Assembly (NCBI GenBank): GCA_013298025.1
Contig: JAAFJE010000037.1
Location: 1-33,513 of the forward strand
Source: Cytophagales bacterium
GTDB taxonomy: Bacteria; Bacteroidota; Bacteroidia; Cytophagales; Spirosomataceae
DNA length: 33,513 nucleotides
Reading direction: 5' to 3'
Shown in pieces: positions 1 to 8,021 of this stretch; within the stretch, counting starts at the first letter, position 1; each line of letters begins with the position of its first letter. A model generated the notes under the pieces. The model did not search any database. It saw only the letters and a list, made by a program, of their open reading frames with translations, and had not been told where the DNA came from. Made by a program: the position numbers and the translations under genes.

Positions 1-204
1 TTCTTGCAAATCAAGGTTTTGTTCGAGATTTTTGGGAAATCCCGCCTGTTTTTTCATCATGTCTATGCTTACCCATCCTCTCCACTTGCTGTTCATGTTT
101 CTGGCTATGCCTTTGTAGGTTTCGCCTCCGGGGTCGTCTTTGTCAAAAACATAACCTCCTTCATTTGCCAAGATTAATGCCAATGCTTGTTTAAAATCTG
201 CCAT
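1..204 (-). CDS. Endolysin, glycoside hydrolase 108 family (3' end cut by window edge)
   Basis: Only the first 68 codons are present; the gene runs off the left edge. The N-terminus has the GH108 signature: NEGGY, with the presumed catalytic Glu15, followed by DDPGGETYKGI at residues 23-33. GH108 enzymes are N-acetylmuramidases that cut peptidoglycan, and many phages use them as lysins. The start ATG (202-204) lies 4 bp after the stop of the putative holin gene, so the two form a lysis cassette at the end of the minus-strand late operon. No signal peptide is seen at the N-terminus, which fits a holin-dependent enzyme. Family assignment is strong; the C-terminal PG-binding region cannot be checked. 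Confidence 0.85.
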   Translation of the reverse strand, partial: MADFKQALALILANEGGYVFDKDDPGGETYKGIARNMNSKWRGWVSIDMMKKQAGFPKNLEQNLDLQE

Positions 205-208
205 TATA

Positions 209-664
209 TTACAAATTATCATTTCCAGTATTGTTATTTGCGGTGTCATTAATATTAAATATACTTTTAATTTTGACTATCAACAGTCTAAATAGTTCAA
301 GTATAAGTTTGGGGACATAACCTTTAGTTTCCTTCATGATGGAAAGAATAAGCTCTACAAATCCCATTCCAGCTATGCCAGAAAAAAAATATACACCCAA
401 ACAATATGAGCTTTGTAAATCACAACCCTTTAATTCACAAATGTATGGAGCTACATAGCAGGCAAATGAAAATCCACCCGTGGCGTACCAAAATTTATCA
501 ATTAAGGTTCTATCTTTTAGCTGCGTAGTAACTAATAAAGCCCCACTAAACCCAGCTACAATGTGTGGGTATTCAACCCCTAATGCAAACAATCTGCTTA
601 TTTGAAATAAGCAGATAATTAAATCAATCGTCATACCAATAATTTTATTACTCATCTTGCTCAT
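209..664 (-). CDS. Putative holin, multi-span membrane protein
   Basis: This 151-aa protein has three or four hydrophobic stretches (about residues 5-27, 34-48, 57-75 and 85-107) and a polar, Asn-rich C-terminal tail after a charged helix. It lies directly upstream of the GH108 endolysin and downstream of the tail-fibre genes, the usual place for a holin. Holins form inner-membrane holes that release the endolysin at the end of the lytic cycle. Assignment rests on topology and position; no sequence family was recognised with certainty. Two Met codons (residues 1 and 4) could start it. Confidence 0.6.
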   Translation of the reverse strand: MSKMSNKIIGMTIDLIICLFQISRLFALGVEYPHIVAGFSGALLVTTQLKDRTLIDKFWYATGGFSFACYVAPYICELKGCDLQSSYCLGVYFFSGIAGMGFVELILSIMKETKGYVPKLILELFRLLIVKIKSIFNINDTANNNTGNDNL

Positions 665-687
665 TTTAGTTTAGTATATGGATAAGT

Positions 688-2739
688 TTATAATACATAA
701 TGACTACGCAAATCGCCAGAAACTTTATGTTCAATGCCATAAACATCCTTATATGTAAATACGATGTCGGAAGGTTCATAAGAACCTGTGGGAAGCGTAA
801 ATACGTTTGAAAAGTTTTCATTGTGGAACACTTTAAACGTTTTTTTAAAGCCATTTTTATTTGTGCTCAACGTAACAACAATAGACTCACTGGGGTCGAG
901 TCGTGGCTCAGAAGCAAATACCCAAATTTTGTTTGATTTTATCCTACCCATAACGATGATCTCATTTGAAGTATCGGCAGGCTTATAGGCCACAAAACGT
1001 TTATTTCCAACCCCAAATACATCACCTACGTCACTAATGTATTTGATATGACATAATGCCCATGTCATATCCTCAAATTGTGACATTTGAAAAAACTGAC
1101 TACCATAACCACTACCTTTATTGGTGGCTACTGGTGCAGCACCTTCATTTGGATGCCTAACATTTAAGTAGTTTGTAAAAACTTCATAAAATTCAGTAAG
1201 AGCAAAAGAAGTCAAGACAGAAAATTCAATTTGATATGGAGTCAGTGGTCGAGCAGTATTTGAATACGCTGGAAACGCACCCTCTGCTTGGTCTTTCAAG
1301 ACAACTCCAGTCTTTACTGGTATATCAGATAAAGGTGTGTAAATATCTGAATTACCACGATATTTTTTAGCGAGAGCAATATTAACGAATATCGTATAGG
1401 AAATGGACGAATACATTTGTACAACAGCCCAAAATACTTCTGGCACACGATTATTGGTATAGCCATAACTTGGATCTGTTTCTATCCATCCACCATTTTG
1501 GGTGTCTATTAAAAATGTAACATTTCTACCTCTAATTTGCTCAGAAAATTGACTTAAACGCCATTTTCGTTCACCATCTTGGTCGATAATGATATTATTG
1601 CCTTGTTTTTCATACTTCACTCCACTTGGATACGGAATATTGAAGTTGATGCCTGCGTTTAAAATAACGCAATTTGCATCACCTAGAGCATTGAGATCAG
1701 CATATTGACTAAGTTGTTCGGCTGATGCACGAATACTATCCGATAATCTGGGAAAATATTTCAATTTCCATGAAACGTTTTCATTTTGCCGCCCCGAATA
1801 TATACCACCACCCCAGTTTACAAATTGTTTGCCACAGTAAATAATTCTGAGAGGATTACCTTGTGCCAATGCCTCTAATCCCATGCCTTTAAAAATTAGC
1901 TGATTTGCTAAACCAGAGTTCTCTATAAACTCTTCGTTGAAAAAAAGAATGCCAGCCTTTCGTAAAGTAGGATTACCAGTAATACCGTCAGATGCAAATT
2001 TATCCAAATTATAATACGCACGACCTATAGCGACATACGCATCTTCTGTGACAGAATTAGGGTCATACATTCTTATTACACCAGGATTATACGAATACGT
2101 AAAATCAGTTGGTTCTGTACCAAATAAACAAGCTATTGTTCTTTCTTCTACAAAAGAACCCTCTGGAGAAGGTACAATATCATTGACATTCACCCCAAGA
2201 TAGTTTGTGTAAGAATATTCAATAGCTGAACTGGTTTGATTGAAAAGCGTATATTCTTGAATAATTGCTGCATAAACAGCACTTGGATGAGCCGTTTTTA
2301 CCGAATTGATAGCAGTGACTAATAAAGAAGAAAAACCTGATAAATACACAGACTTTTGCCTTTTAGCGTCCATTAGTTCGTTACCATCAATAGCATTATT
2401 ATCTGTGGCTGTCCAACCGTGAAGCATTGCATCGGTTGGGCTACCTTCATCAAGCCATCTTGGAGCTCCAGCCCCCCAAACAGCCTCTAAACCACTAGGT
2501 AATGTAAATGATGGGATTTTATCCCAATTTATTTTACGGTCTGTCACGTGCAATGAATCATCAATTTTGACAATCTTTGGCAGTGTAGTTATACCTACAC
2601 TATCAGTGACCTTCACTCTAAAAATACCATTAGGAACGTCATTAAACGACGTTGGTGTTTGTGAGCCTATCGGAATAAGCTCAATAGTATAGGGCGGAGA
2701 ACCACCCTGAATATTTGATATTTGAACCGTTTTAGCCAT
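688..2739 (-). CDS. Large tail-tip or fibre protein with SprB-like N-terminal repeat
   Basis: This 683-aa protein lies 2 bp downstream of the collar-domain fibre gene and before the lysis genes. Residues 6-50 look like one SprB/PKD-type repeat of Bacteroidota surface proteins: NIQGGSPPYT, then PNGIFRVKVTDSVG. The middle is a long region rich in Trp, Tyr and Asn that I do not recognise. The last 100 residues look beta-rich and could be an adhesin sandwich. Size and position suggest a receptor-binding or tail-tip protein. The bacterial repeat at its start may have been acquired from a host adhesin. It could also have enzymatic activity in the middle section, but I see no catalytic motif. Confidence 0.5.
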   Translation of the reverse strand: MAKTVQISNIQGGSPPYTIELIPIGSQTPTSFNDVPNGIFRVKVTDSVGITTLPKIVKIDDSLHVTDRKINWDKIPSFTLPSGLEAVWGAGAPRWLDEGSPTDAMLHGWTATDNNAIDGNELMDAKRQKSVYLSGFSSLLVTAINSVKTAHPSAVYAAIIQEYTLFNQTSSAIEYSYTNYLGVNVNDIVPSPEGSFVEERTIACLFGTEPTDFTYSYNPGVIRMYDPNSVTEDAYVAIGRAYYNLDKFASDGITGNPTLRKAGILFFNEEFIENSGLANQLIFKGMGLEALAQGNPLRIIYCGKQFVNWGGGIYSGRQNENVSWKLKYFPRLSDSIRASAEQLSQYADLNALGDANCVILNAGINFNIPYPSGVKYEKQGNNIIIDQDGERKWRLSQFSEQIRGRNVTFLIDTQNGGWIETDPSYGYTNNRVPEVFWAVVQMYSSISYTIFVNIALAKKYRGNSDIYTPLSDIPVKTGVVLKDQAEGAFPAYSNTARPLTPYQIEFSVLTSFALTEFYEVFTNYLNVRHPNEGAAPVATNKGSGYGSQFFQMSQFEDMTWALCHIKYISDVGDVFGVGNKRFVAYKPADTSNEIIVMGRIKSNKIWVFASEPRLDPSESIVVTLSTNKNGFKKTFKVFHNENFSNVFTLPTGSYEPSDIVFTYKDVYGIEHKVSGDLRSHYVL

Positions 2740-2741
2740 TA

Positions 2742-4070
2742 TTAAATAACATTAATTTCAAAAGTTATTATTTCCTCTGTTTGTAGTTGAGCAGTTCTTC
2801 TAATCAATTTTGTATCACCTACCATAAAGGTTTCCCATCCTTCTGGCGTAACAAAACTACTAGGGTAGGATAGCCCATTATTACTTGTATCTTCGGCCGC
2901 AAAACATGATTGTAGAGGCAGTACATTAATAGGAGTTACATCACTTCGTAGAGCCATATTTCTACCTCGTGGAATAAGCTGCAGAGGCGAGTAACTAAAT
3001 ACCTCAAACAACCACCAAGAACCATTGAAATATTTTGTAATCAAGTCATTTCCTGTCGTAGTCCAGACACCTATGATTTGTTCGTTTTGTAAATTGCAAT
3101 AAGATGAAGAAGGGATTGTTATTTGAGAAGGTATAATACTTGCAATCTTAGTTTTCATGATATAACAAACAACAAAATATGGGGGTCTATTTTCGTGCGG
3201 AGAATCAGACCCAATATATTCATCATTTATTGGAGTGGATAGAACGTCTGGCTCTACACCAGAGCCAACAGCATCAGCAGTTAGAGCGGTCGTTACACTA
3301 CCTAACTGTGAGCGTTTTATTAATCCACCCTTACCAGGCAAAAGCTCTTCTGTATGCCGATGCGATGGCAACTGTTCAACCGTTAAGCGAACTTCTTTGA
3401 GGCCACCTGTTTTGGCGGGAGAATTATAGTCAAGTACATTAGGGTCATAACCAACCATGAATCTTCCTCGCATATCGGGAGTACCATTGATTCCGTTGCA
3501 TAGAGCCCAACCATCAAGGTTATCTTTTCCTCTGCCAGTTTCATCGAATTGCTCAATACTTCCAGACCACATAAGTATTACACCAAGGGGTAAAATATTG
3601 AGTGAAGCTCTATTGTAAATCGCTGGATATAGCAACTCAGCATATACGTTTTCGTAAGTATTAGTAAAGCCGATAGTAGTTAGGGGTATAGAATCGCCAA
3701 TAGCGACTTCGTCAGTTATTTTAGCTCGGTATTTAATAATACCTGCTCTTTCTTCTGAAATTAGATCAAATGTGCGTTCACCTAGCAACTCTGGCGAATC
3801 CTCAACAAGCTTTGTATTTGCAGTAATAGAAATGTTACTAGCCCCTTGATAAGCTATCACTTTTCCGTTTAAAAACACAAGAGCCGAAGATATATTGTAT
3901 GCACCAGTTGTACCCGAAATAGCTCCTCCAGAAATTACAAATGCACCTTTGCCTTGAAACTGGCGTTCAAAAGCTTCAAAATGTGACTGCAAAACTTGAA
4001 GATCATCATTAGCAAATCTTCTACGCCCCGTCAGTAACGTAGTAGCTGTATGCCCAATTAATTTTTCCAT
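2742..4070 (-). CDS. Tail fibre protein with phage tail collar domain
   Basis: This 442-aa protein has a phage collar domain at about residues 160-240. The visible markers are PLGVILMWSGS, DGWALCNG, TPDMRGRFMVGYD and, further on, LPSHRHTE with PPYFVVCYIMK near residues 292-306. This domain is typical of short tail fibres and microcystin-dependent-like proteins. The first 150 residues resemble a baseplate attachment and shaft region, and the last 130 residues may bind the receptor. Its start codon overlaps the stop of the gpI-like baseplate gene by one base, so the two are probably translationally coupled. Confidence 0.8.
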   Translation of the reverse strand: MEKLIGHTATTLLTGRRRFANDDLQVLQSHFEAFERQFQGKGAFVISGGAISGTTGAYNISSALVFLNGKVIAYQGASNISITANTKLVEDSPELLGERTFDLISEERAGIIKYRAKITDEVAIGDSIPLTTIGFTNTYENVYAELLYPAIYNRASLNILPLGVILMWSGSIEQFDETGRGKDNLDGWALCNGINGTPDMRGRFMVGYDPNVLDYNSPAKTGGLKEVRLTVEQLPSHRHTEELLPGKGGLIKRSQLGSVTTALTADAVGSGVEPDVLSTPINDEYIGSDSPHENRPPYFVVCYIMKTKIASIIPSQITIPSSSYCNLQNEQIIGVWTTTGNDLITKYFNGSWWLFEVFSYSPLQLIPRGRNMALRSDVTPINVLPLQSCFAAEDTSNNGLSYPSSFVTPEGWETFMVGDTKLIRRTAQLQTEEIITFEINVI

Positions 4071-4603
4071 CAGTCAATAATTTTTATAGTGTAAGTTCTA
4101 CCAGCATTACGATAAGCATCAACAACAGCCTTGACTGTTTTAATCGTGTTGTCGTTTATGTATAATGAACTACTAATCTTAACTTGAAAGTCGTAAGGAG
4201 TAATAGTTTCTTCAATGGTAGCTAGTGAAGTTGTGGCATCTTCTGAAATTAAACCAACAGATAGCATATCTTCCGCTATCAGTTTTTCTTCGATTAAAGT
4301 AGTTATAGGCAAATCAACATTATATTCATAATCTTCAACCAAGATACCAGTCGGTACAGGTATTGTATGCTCAGGAGCTTCATTATCCTCAACAATGTAT
4401 AGTCCTAATGCTGCACGTAATAAGATAGCTTGACCATTCTTATTTTTCTCCTGAATACTATATAAACGATAGTCTAAAAACAATGCGAAAAGCGTTTGTA
4501 TAGGACTTATAAGTACTTTAAGATAAGCGAGTAATACAGGCTTACTAAGCACACGAGGTACAATGAAATCGACTAGCTTAGATGTGTTGAATTTATACTG
4601 CAT
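4070..4603 (-). CDS. Baseplate protein, tail protein I / Mu gp48 position
   Basis: This 177-aa protein sits between the baseplate J-like gene and the collar fibre gene, the place taken by P2 gpI and Mu gp48, which link baseplate wedges to fibres. The sequence has no obvious motif. It has a helical N-terminal half and a C-terminal half with short beta segments (ITPYDFQVKISSSLYI). It overlaps the J-like gene by 11 bp and the fibre gene by 1 bp. The function is inferred from synteny and size only. Confidence 0.55.
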   Translation of the reverse strand: MQYKFNTSKLVDFIVPRVLSKPVLLAYLKVLISPIQTLFALFLDYRLYSIQEKNKNGQAILLRAALGLYIVEDNEAPEHTIPVPTGILVEDYEYNVDLPITTLIEEKLIAEDMLSVGLISEDATTSLATIEETITPYDFQVKISSSLYINDNTIKTVKAVVDAYRNAGRTYTIKIID

Positions 4604-5459
4604 TGAGTGTTATTTCTGATTTTAAACGATTTAAAACTATATGACCAGCAACAGTAGCATACGATTTATTATTAATACCTTGAGGTAGATTGTAAATCTC
4701 AAATATTGGCAAATCGTTGTATTGTGTAGCAAGCATATAAATGAGTTTAATATCGACAACTCTAACATCCTTCAATAGTGCCGCTTCAATATCTTGTACA
4801 TGAATAACACCATCCCAATTGAGATTTTTTAGATAATTATCCACAATATCAAATACCTGTTCCTTTGTAATTTGACCCATTTTGGGAGTATAATCAACTT
4901 GAGCTTTAAATATTAATTTTTCAGCCGGAAACGACTGGACAACAATTTGAGTACCAGCATCACGCATACTTTGAATATAACTCGTAAATGCAGCTATTTC
5001 TTGAGGTGTAAGTACCTGCAAATTAGGGACAATGCCTTTATTAACTTTAATGTATAATCTCCTTGGCGACTCTCTTACAGTCGCACGTGTAATGATTTTT
5101 TTGGTATCATCGATTACTTCATATCGAGGTACAAAGGTATCTGTTACTATCAAGTTTTGAGGGGAATCTACTGAGTATTGAAATGCAAGGGCTATTTGCT
5201 GATACCACTTCCCTGAATGAACTCTTGAAGACAAAATCAATTGATTGATTTCATCTTTATGAGTATCAAATATCCTCTCATGTAAATGAATTGATAGCGC
5301 TACAATGTATGCAAACAGCTTCCAAATTGCCGTTTGGCTTGTTGAATCTAAATCATCCAATTCTCTACGAGTGAGTTTATTTTGTAAAATCTCATCATAT
5401 ATTTGATTAACTGTTCTTGCCACTGATAACCGAATGTTTAAATTTTTCGTAATAATCAA
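4593..5459 (-). CDS. Baseplate J-like protein
   Basis: This 288-aa protein matches the general build of gpJ / Mu gp47 wedge proteins: a helical N-terminus, a central beta region around VTDTFVPRYEV and ATVRESPRRLYIKV, then EKLIFKAQVDYTP and a region (GVIHVQDIEAALLKDVRVVDIKL) typical of the J-like C-terminal domain. In contractile tails this protein forms the baseplate wedge. The ATG at 5459 makes a 53-bp overlap with the LysM-like gene. An in-frame GTG at 5424, which itself overlaps the stop of that gene, would shorten the protein by 12 residues and is a possible true start. Confidence 0.75.
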   Translation of the reverse strand: MIITKNLNIRLSVARTVNQIYDEILQNKLTRRELDDLDSTSQTAIWKLFAYIVALSIHLHERIFDTHKDEINQLILSSRVHSGKWYQQIALAFQYSVDSPQNLIVTDTFVPRYEVIDDTKKIITRATVRESPRRLYIKVNKGIVPNLQVLTPQEIAAFTSYIQSMRDAGTQIVVQSFPAEKLIFKAQVDYTPKMGQITKEQVFDIVDNYLKNLNWDGVIHVQDIEAALLKDVRVVDIKLIYMLATQYNDLPIFEIYNLPQGINNKSYATVAGHIVLNRLKSEITLNAV

Positions 5460-5640
5460 CTATTGCTTGCTTATCGGGTTCTTGATTAATCATCAATACC
5501 ATACCTGAAACAAGTACACTCTCAAGGCTCAAAGATTGGTTATCTTCGAGTAATTTAACTACTCCCTCTGCTGCTCCGTAGTATTGTAGAGCTATATCGA
5601 ATATATTTTGTCCTTCTTTAACTATTATAGCTTGCATCAA
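5407..5640 (-). CDS. Small LysM-like tail protein (gpX-type)
   Basis: This 77-aa protein carries a single LysM-like fold: VKEGQNIFDIALQYYG at residues 7-22, followed by DNQSLS and a closing GMVLMI segment. Small proteins of this kind lie beside gpW in many contractile-tail phages (P2 gpX is the model) and are thought to help hold the hub and tape-measure assembly. It overlaps the gp25-like gene by 23 bp upstream and the J-like gene downstream, so the three form a tightly packed baseplate block. Confidence 0.65.
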   Translation of the reverse strand: MMQAIIVKEGQNIFDIALQYYGAAEGVVKLLEDNQSLSLESVLVSGMVLMINQEPDKQAIVDYYEKFKHSVISGKNS

Positions 5641-5935
5641 TAGAAAGTTGAGAGTTGATATACTTAACAGTTTTTTTCAAAACCCCATCAGCCATAAGTT
5701 GAATATTTACAATATGTAGCATCTTTGTAATGTCCGATATATCAGATTTTAAAAACCGATTCAAACCCATTCCAGCCGCAGGGTTTTGCTTCCAATCTCC
5801 TGCGGCTGTAGATGCAAGTAGGGCGACGTGTTGGTTATCAGAATTAGTAATTTGAAAGTCACCTCCAACAATTTTTAGATCATTATCAAAAAAAAAGTCT
5901 TTCATTAATTTAATGCTTAATTTTATCGTTTTCAA
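5618..5935 (-). CDS. Baseplate wedge protein, GpW/gp25-like
   Basis: This 105-aa protein fits the gp25/GpW lysozyme-like fold of contractile baseplates in size and position (Mu gp46 slot). It shows the family pattern of a short N-terminal beta segment (DLKIVGGDFQITNSDNQ), a central helix (VALLASTAAGDWKQNP) and GMGLNRFL, followed by helix and strand. gp25 homologues start sheath assembly on the baseplate. It overlaps the spike gene upstream by 26 bp and the LysM-like gene by 23 bp. Confidence 0.65.
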   Translation of the reverse strand: MKTIKLSIKLMKDFFFDNDLKIVGGDFQITNSDNQHVALLASTAAGDWKQNPAAGMGLNRFLKSDISDITKMLHIVNIQLMADGVLKKTVKYINSQLSIDASYNS

Positions 5936-6485
5936 GGTTTGTTATGGATGGAACTTTATTAGTTGTAACGGCGGCTTTAAGAGCAATTTGAAGTAAATCA
6001 GGCGACCCCATTGCACTAGTTGAAACCTGATTGTTGCGAATAACTGTATCAATACTTTTCATCCAGTTTATCATATCTGTGAGTAGCTGCTCCAAAGGCT
6101 CAACCTTTACAAGACCTTTGTTTTTTCCCCCATTAATTTGGAGTTCTTGAGTTATCATTTTAGTAACACCGTTCTCTATTACAAGCTCAAAATCGCTATT
6201 CTTGATATGAATTTTTTGTATCTCAGACATTAAAATTACAATCCAAGCACCTTGAAAATATTCGGCAATCAATACATCTGAGCCAACTTTCGGATAATTC
6301 ACAATAAAATTTTCAGCATTATCATCAATAATAGCCGTCAGACGTATATTAGACACTTCTAAGTCATCATCTATTTTTGCCGAAAATGTTCGATTATTTT
6401 CTGAAATACTCAAGACAACACCTTCCTCAACTTTCAGCATTTCTGATTTCAATAATTCAACTATAGCTCTTCTTACATGTGTCAT
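5910..6485 (-). CDS. Baseplate spike protein, gpV / Mu gp45-like
   Basis: This 191-aa protein has an OB-fold-like N-terminal domain at about residues 20-90, with the pattern TFSAKIDDDLEVSNIRLTA then YPKVGSDVLIAEYF and GAWIVILMSEI. A short beta-helical stretch around residues 92-120 follows. This is the layout of gpV / gp45 central spikes that pierce the outer membrane. The C-terminal 60 residues are helical rather than a metal-binding HxH tip, and no such tip is visible. It overlaps the hub gene by 4 bp (ATGA type) and the gp25-like gene by 26 bp. Confidence 0.65.
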   Translation of the reverse strand: MTHVRRAIVELLKSEMLKVEEGVVLSISENNRTFSAKIDDDLEVSNIRLTAIIDDNAENFIVNYPKVGSDVLIAEYFQGAWIVILMSEIQKIHIKNSDFELVIENGVTKMITQELQINGGKNKGLVKVEPLEQLLTDMINWMKSIDTVIRNNQVSTSAMGSPDLLQIALKAAVTTNKVPSITNLENDKIKH

Positions 6486-7453
6486 AACTTTATTGAAATG
6501 TCAAGCTCCCGGCGAAAACCAGAAGTATTATAAGTTGTAGTTACTTTATCGACAAAATATAAACCTTGTCTTTCTCTGTATCTTGGGTCGAAAATTTCCA
6601 CTGTTTCACCATGTTGCACGTATGGGACACCAAATGTTGTTATTGAACCTCTATAGCCCTCATACTTATATCGTTGCAAGTCAGACATCGCTATTTTACG
6701 TAATGATGATTCTGAATCTACATTATAGTAATGAAGCGTTCTCTCCTCTCCATCGGCATCACCAACCTCAATCTCAATTTTTTTATTATTAGGTAGGCGA
6801 CTCACAGCTCTTACTTTCAAACGCACATCACTGGTCTTTAAATACTTTAAATCTTCTTCGATTACGTTGCGAAAAATCTCATATTTAGTACCGTTTGTAA
6901 TCCTGTCAGCGAATGGTAATCCAGCATATAATACTCCCTTTCTAAAATAGATAGCAAGACCATATTTGTCAACAAGCTCCTGCAATACACTAGCCTTAGT
7001 TGCCCTACGAATGATGTAATTCTCGATAGAAATATCAGGTAAATCAATCGTTTTAATATCGGGTAAAAGGTCTTTTAAAAGTGTTTTCAAATCCGTTTTT
7101 TTGTAGCTTTTTGAAATATTACCTTGTCGTTTAAGTTTGTATATTTCATCTTCGCACTCAAGCGTAATTTTTACACCTGTTTTAATTTCAGCAATATATC
7201 CAACAAACTCCGTTTGAAATTTTGAATTATAGCCAAGTTCCACCCTAATACTCATTCCAGTCTTAAAATAGTTATCAAGTTTTATGGCTGTACGCTCAAG
7301 TACTGATTCTGATTTTAAAACGCCCCTTGTGGGCAACTCAATCGTACAATGGTCTGAAAGGCTTTTCCAAGTTGACTCTATTTCAATTGAATGAGCAGAG
7401 CGAATAACCTTATTATTATCGACTGTAATTCTACAACACAGGTAAAATGCCAT
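6482..7453 (-). CDS. Baseplate hub protein, gpD / Mu gp44 (P)-like
   Basis: This 323-aa protein has the arrangement of late control gpD / Mu gp44 hub proteins: an N-terminal beta domain (IEIESTWKSLSDHCTIELPT), a second strand set (GMSIRVELGYN, EFVGYIAEIKTGVKITLECED), the helical insert, and the C-terminal RYKYEGYRGSITTFG with QGLYFVDKV. Hub proteins form the trimeric ring that joins tube and spike. Its start overlaps the upstream gene by 23 bp and its end overlaps the spike gene by 4 bp. Confidence 0.75.
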   Translation of the reverse strand: MAFYLCCRITVDNNKVIRSAHSIEIESTWKSLSDHCTIELPTRGVLKSESVLERTAIKLDNYFKTGMSIRVELGYNSKFQTEFVGYIAEIKTGVKITLECEDEIYKLKRQGNISKSYKKTDLKTLLKDLLPDIKTIDLPDISIENYIIRRATKASVLQELVDKYGLAIYFRKGVLYAGLPFADRITNGTKYEIFRNVIEEDLKYLKTSDVRLKVRAVSRLPNNKKIEIEVGDADGEERTLHYYNVDSESSLRKIAMSDLQRYKYEGYRGSITTFGVPYVQHGETVEIFDPRYRERQGLYFVDKVTTTYNTSGFRRELDISIKL

Positions 7454-8021
7454 CTTTTAATTCGAGTTCAATGGGTTTATCAGAATATGAGTTAAACTCA
7501 AATGGTATCACATTTTCTACGCCTTCTGTTGGCATAAAATCAAAGCTTTCAATAACTATAAAATGAATATCGAACATCAGTAAAAACTCACATTCAACCT
7601 CAAGTGCTTCATTGAGTCTAAATAAGCGATTCAGGTCAGCTACCTGATATTGAGGTAAGCCCAACTCATCAATAATTAGGCCTGCTACTTGTACTTCGTA
7701 ATATTGAAATCCAATAATTTCATGAACAGCATTGTCTTGCCCAGCAAGTGCTGTAGTAACGATATTCTTACGACCCGAAACCTTCATTATTGCGGCTGGA
7801 ATAATCATGCCGTTTAGTTTCAGGTCATAGATAGTTGTCAACTTGTCGAGCCAAAATGAACTATCTTGATTTTGACTTACCTCAAAATCATAAACTGATT
7901 GCTCGACATACCCTTTATCAGAATGCTCCGCATTTAACCGATTAAAACGCTGCAGCTTTTGCAAGGCTTTTTTGGGTAAGTCAAGTTGCGACATACCCGA
8001 AAAAACATCAATTATTATCAT
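7431..8021 (-). CDS. Tail protein between tape measure and hub (Mu gp43 position, DUF6046-like)
   Basis: This 196-aa protein lies between the tape-measure gene (ATGA overlap) and the hub gene (23-bp overlap), the slot of the Mu N (gp43) circularisation or hub-adaptor protein. Residues 64-100 (IYDLKLNGMIIPAAIMKVSGRKNIVTTALAGQ, read in parts) and 101-125 (VHEIIGFQYYEVQVAGLI) suggest a beta-rich domain I associate with DUF6046 of Bacteroidota phages. That family call is from memory. A structural baseplate role is likely from position. Confidence 0.5.
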   Translation of the reverse strand: MIIIDVFSGMSQLDLPKKALQKLQRFNRLNAEHSDKGYVEQSVYDFEVSQNQDSSFWLDKLTTIYDLKLNGMIIPAAIMKVSGRKNIVTTALAGQDNAVHEIIGFQYYEVQVAGLIIDELGLPQYQVADLNRLFRLNEALEVECEFLLMFDIHFIVIESFDFMPTEGVENVIPFEFNSYSDKPIELELKDGILPVL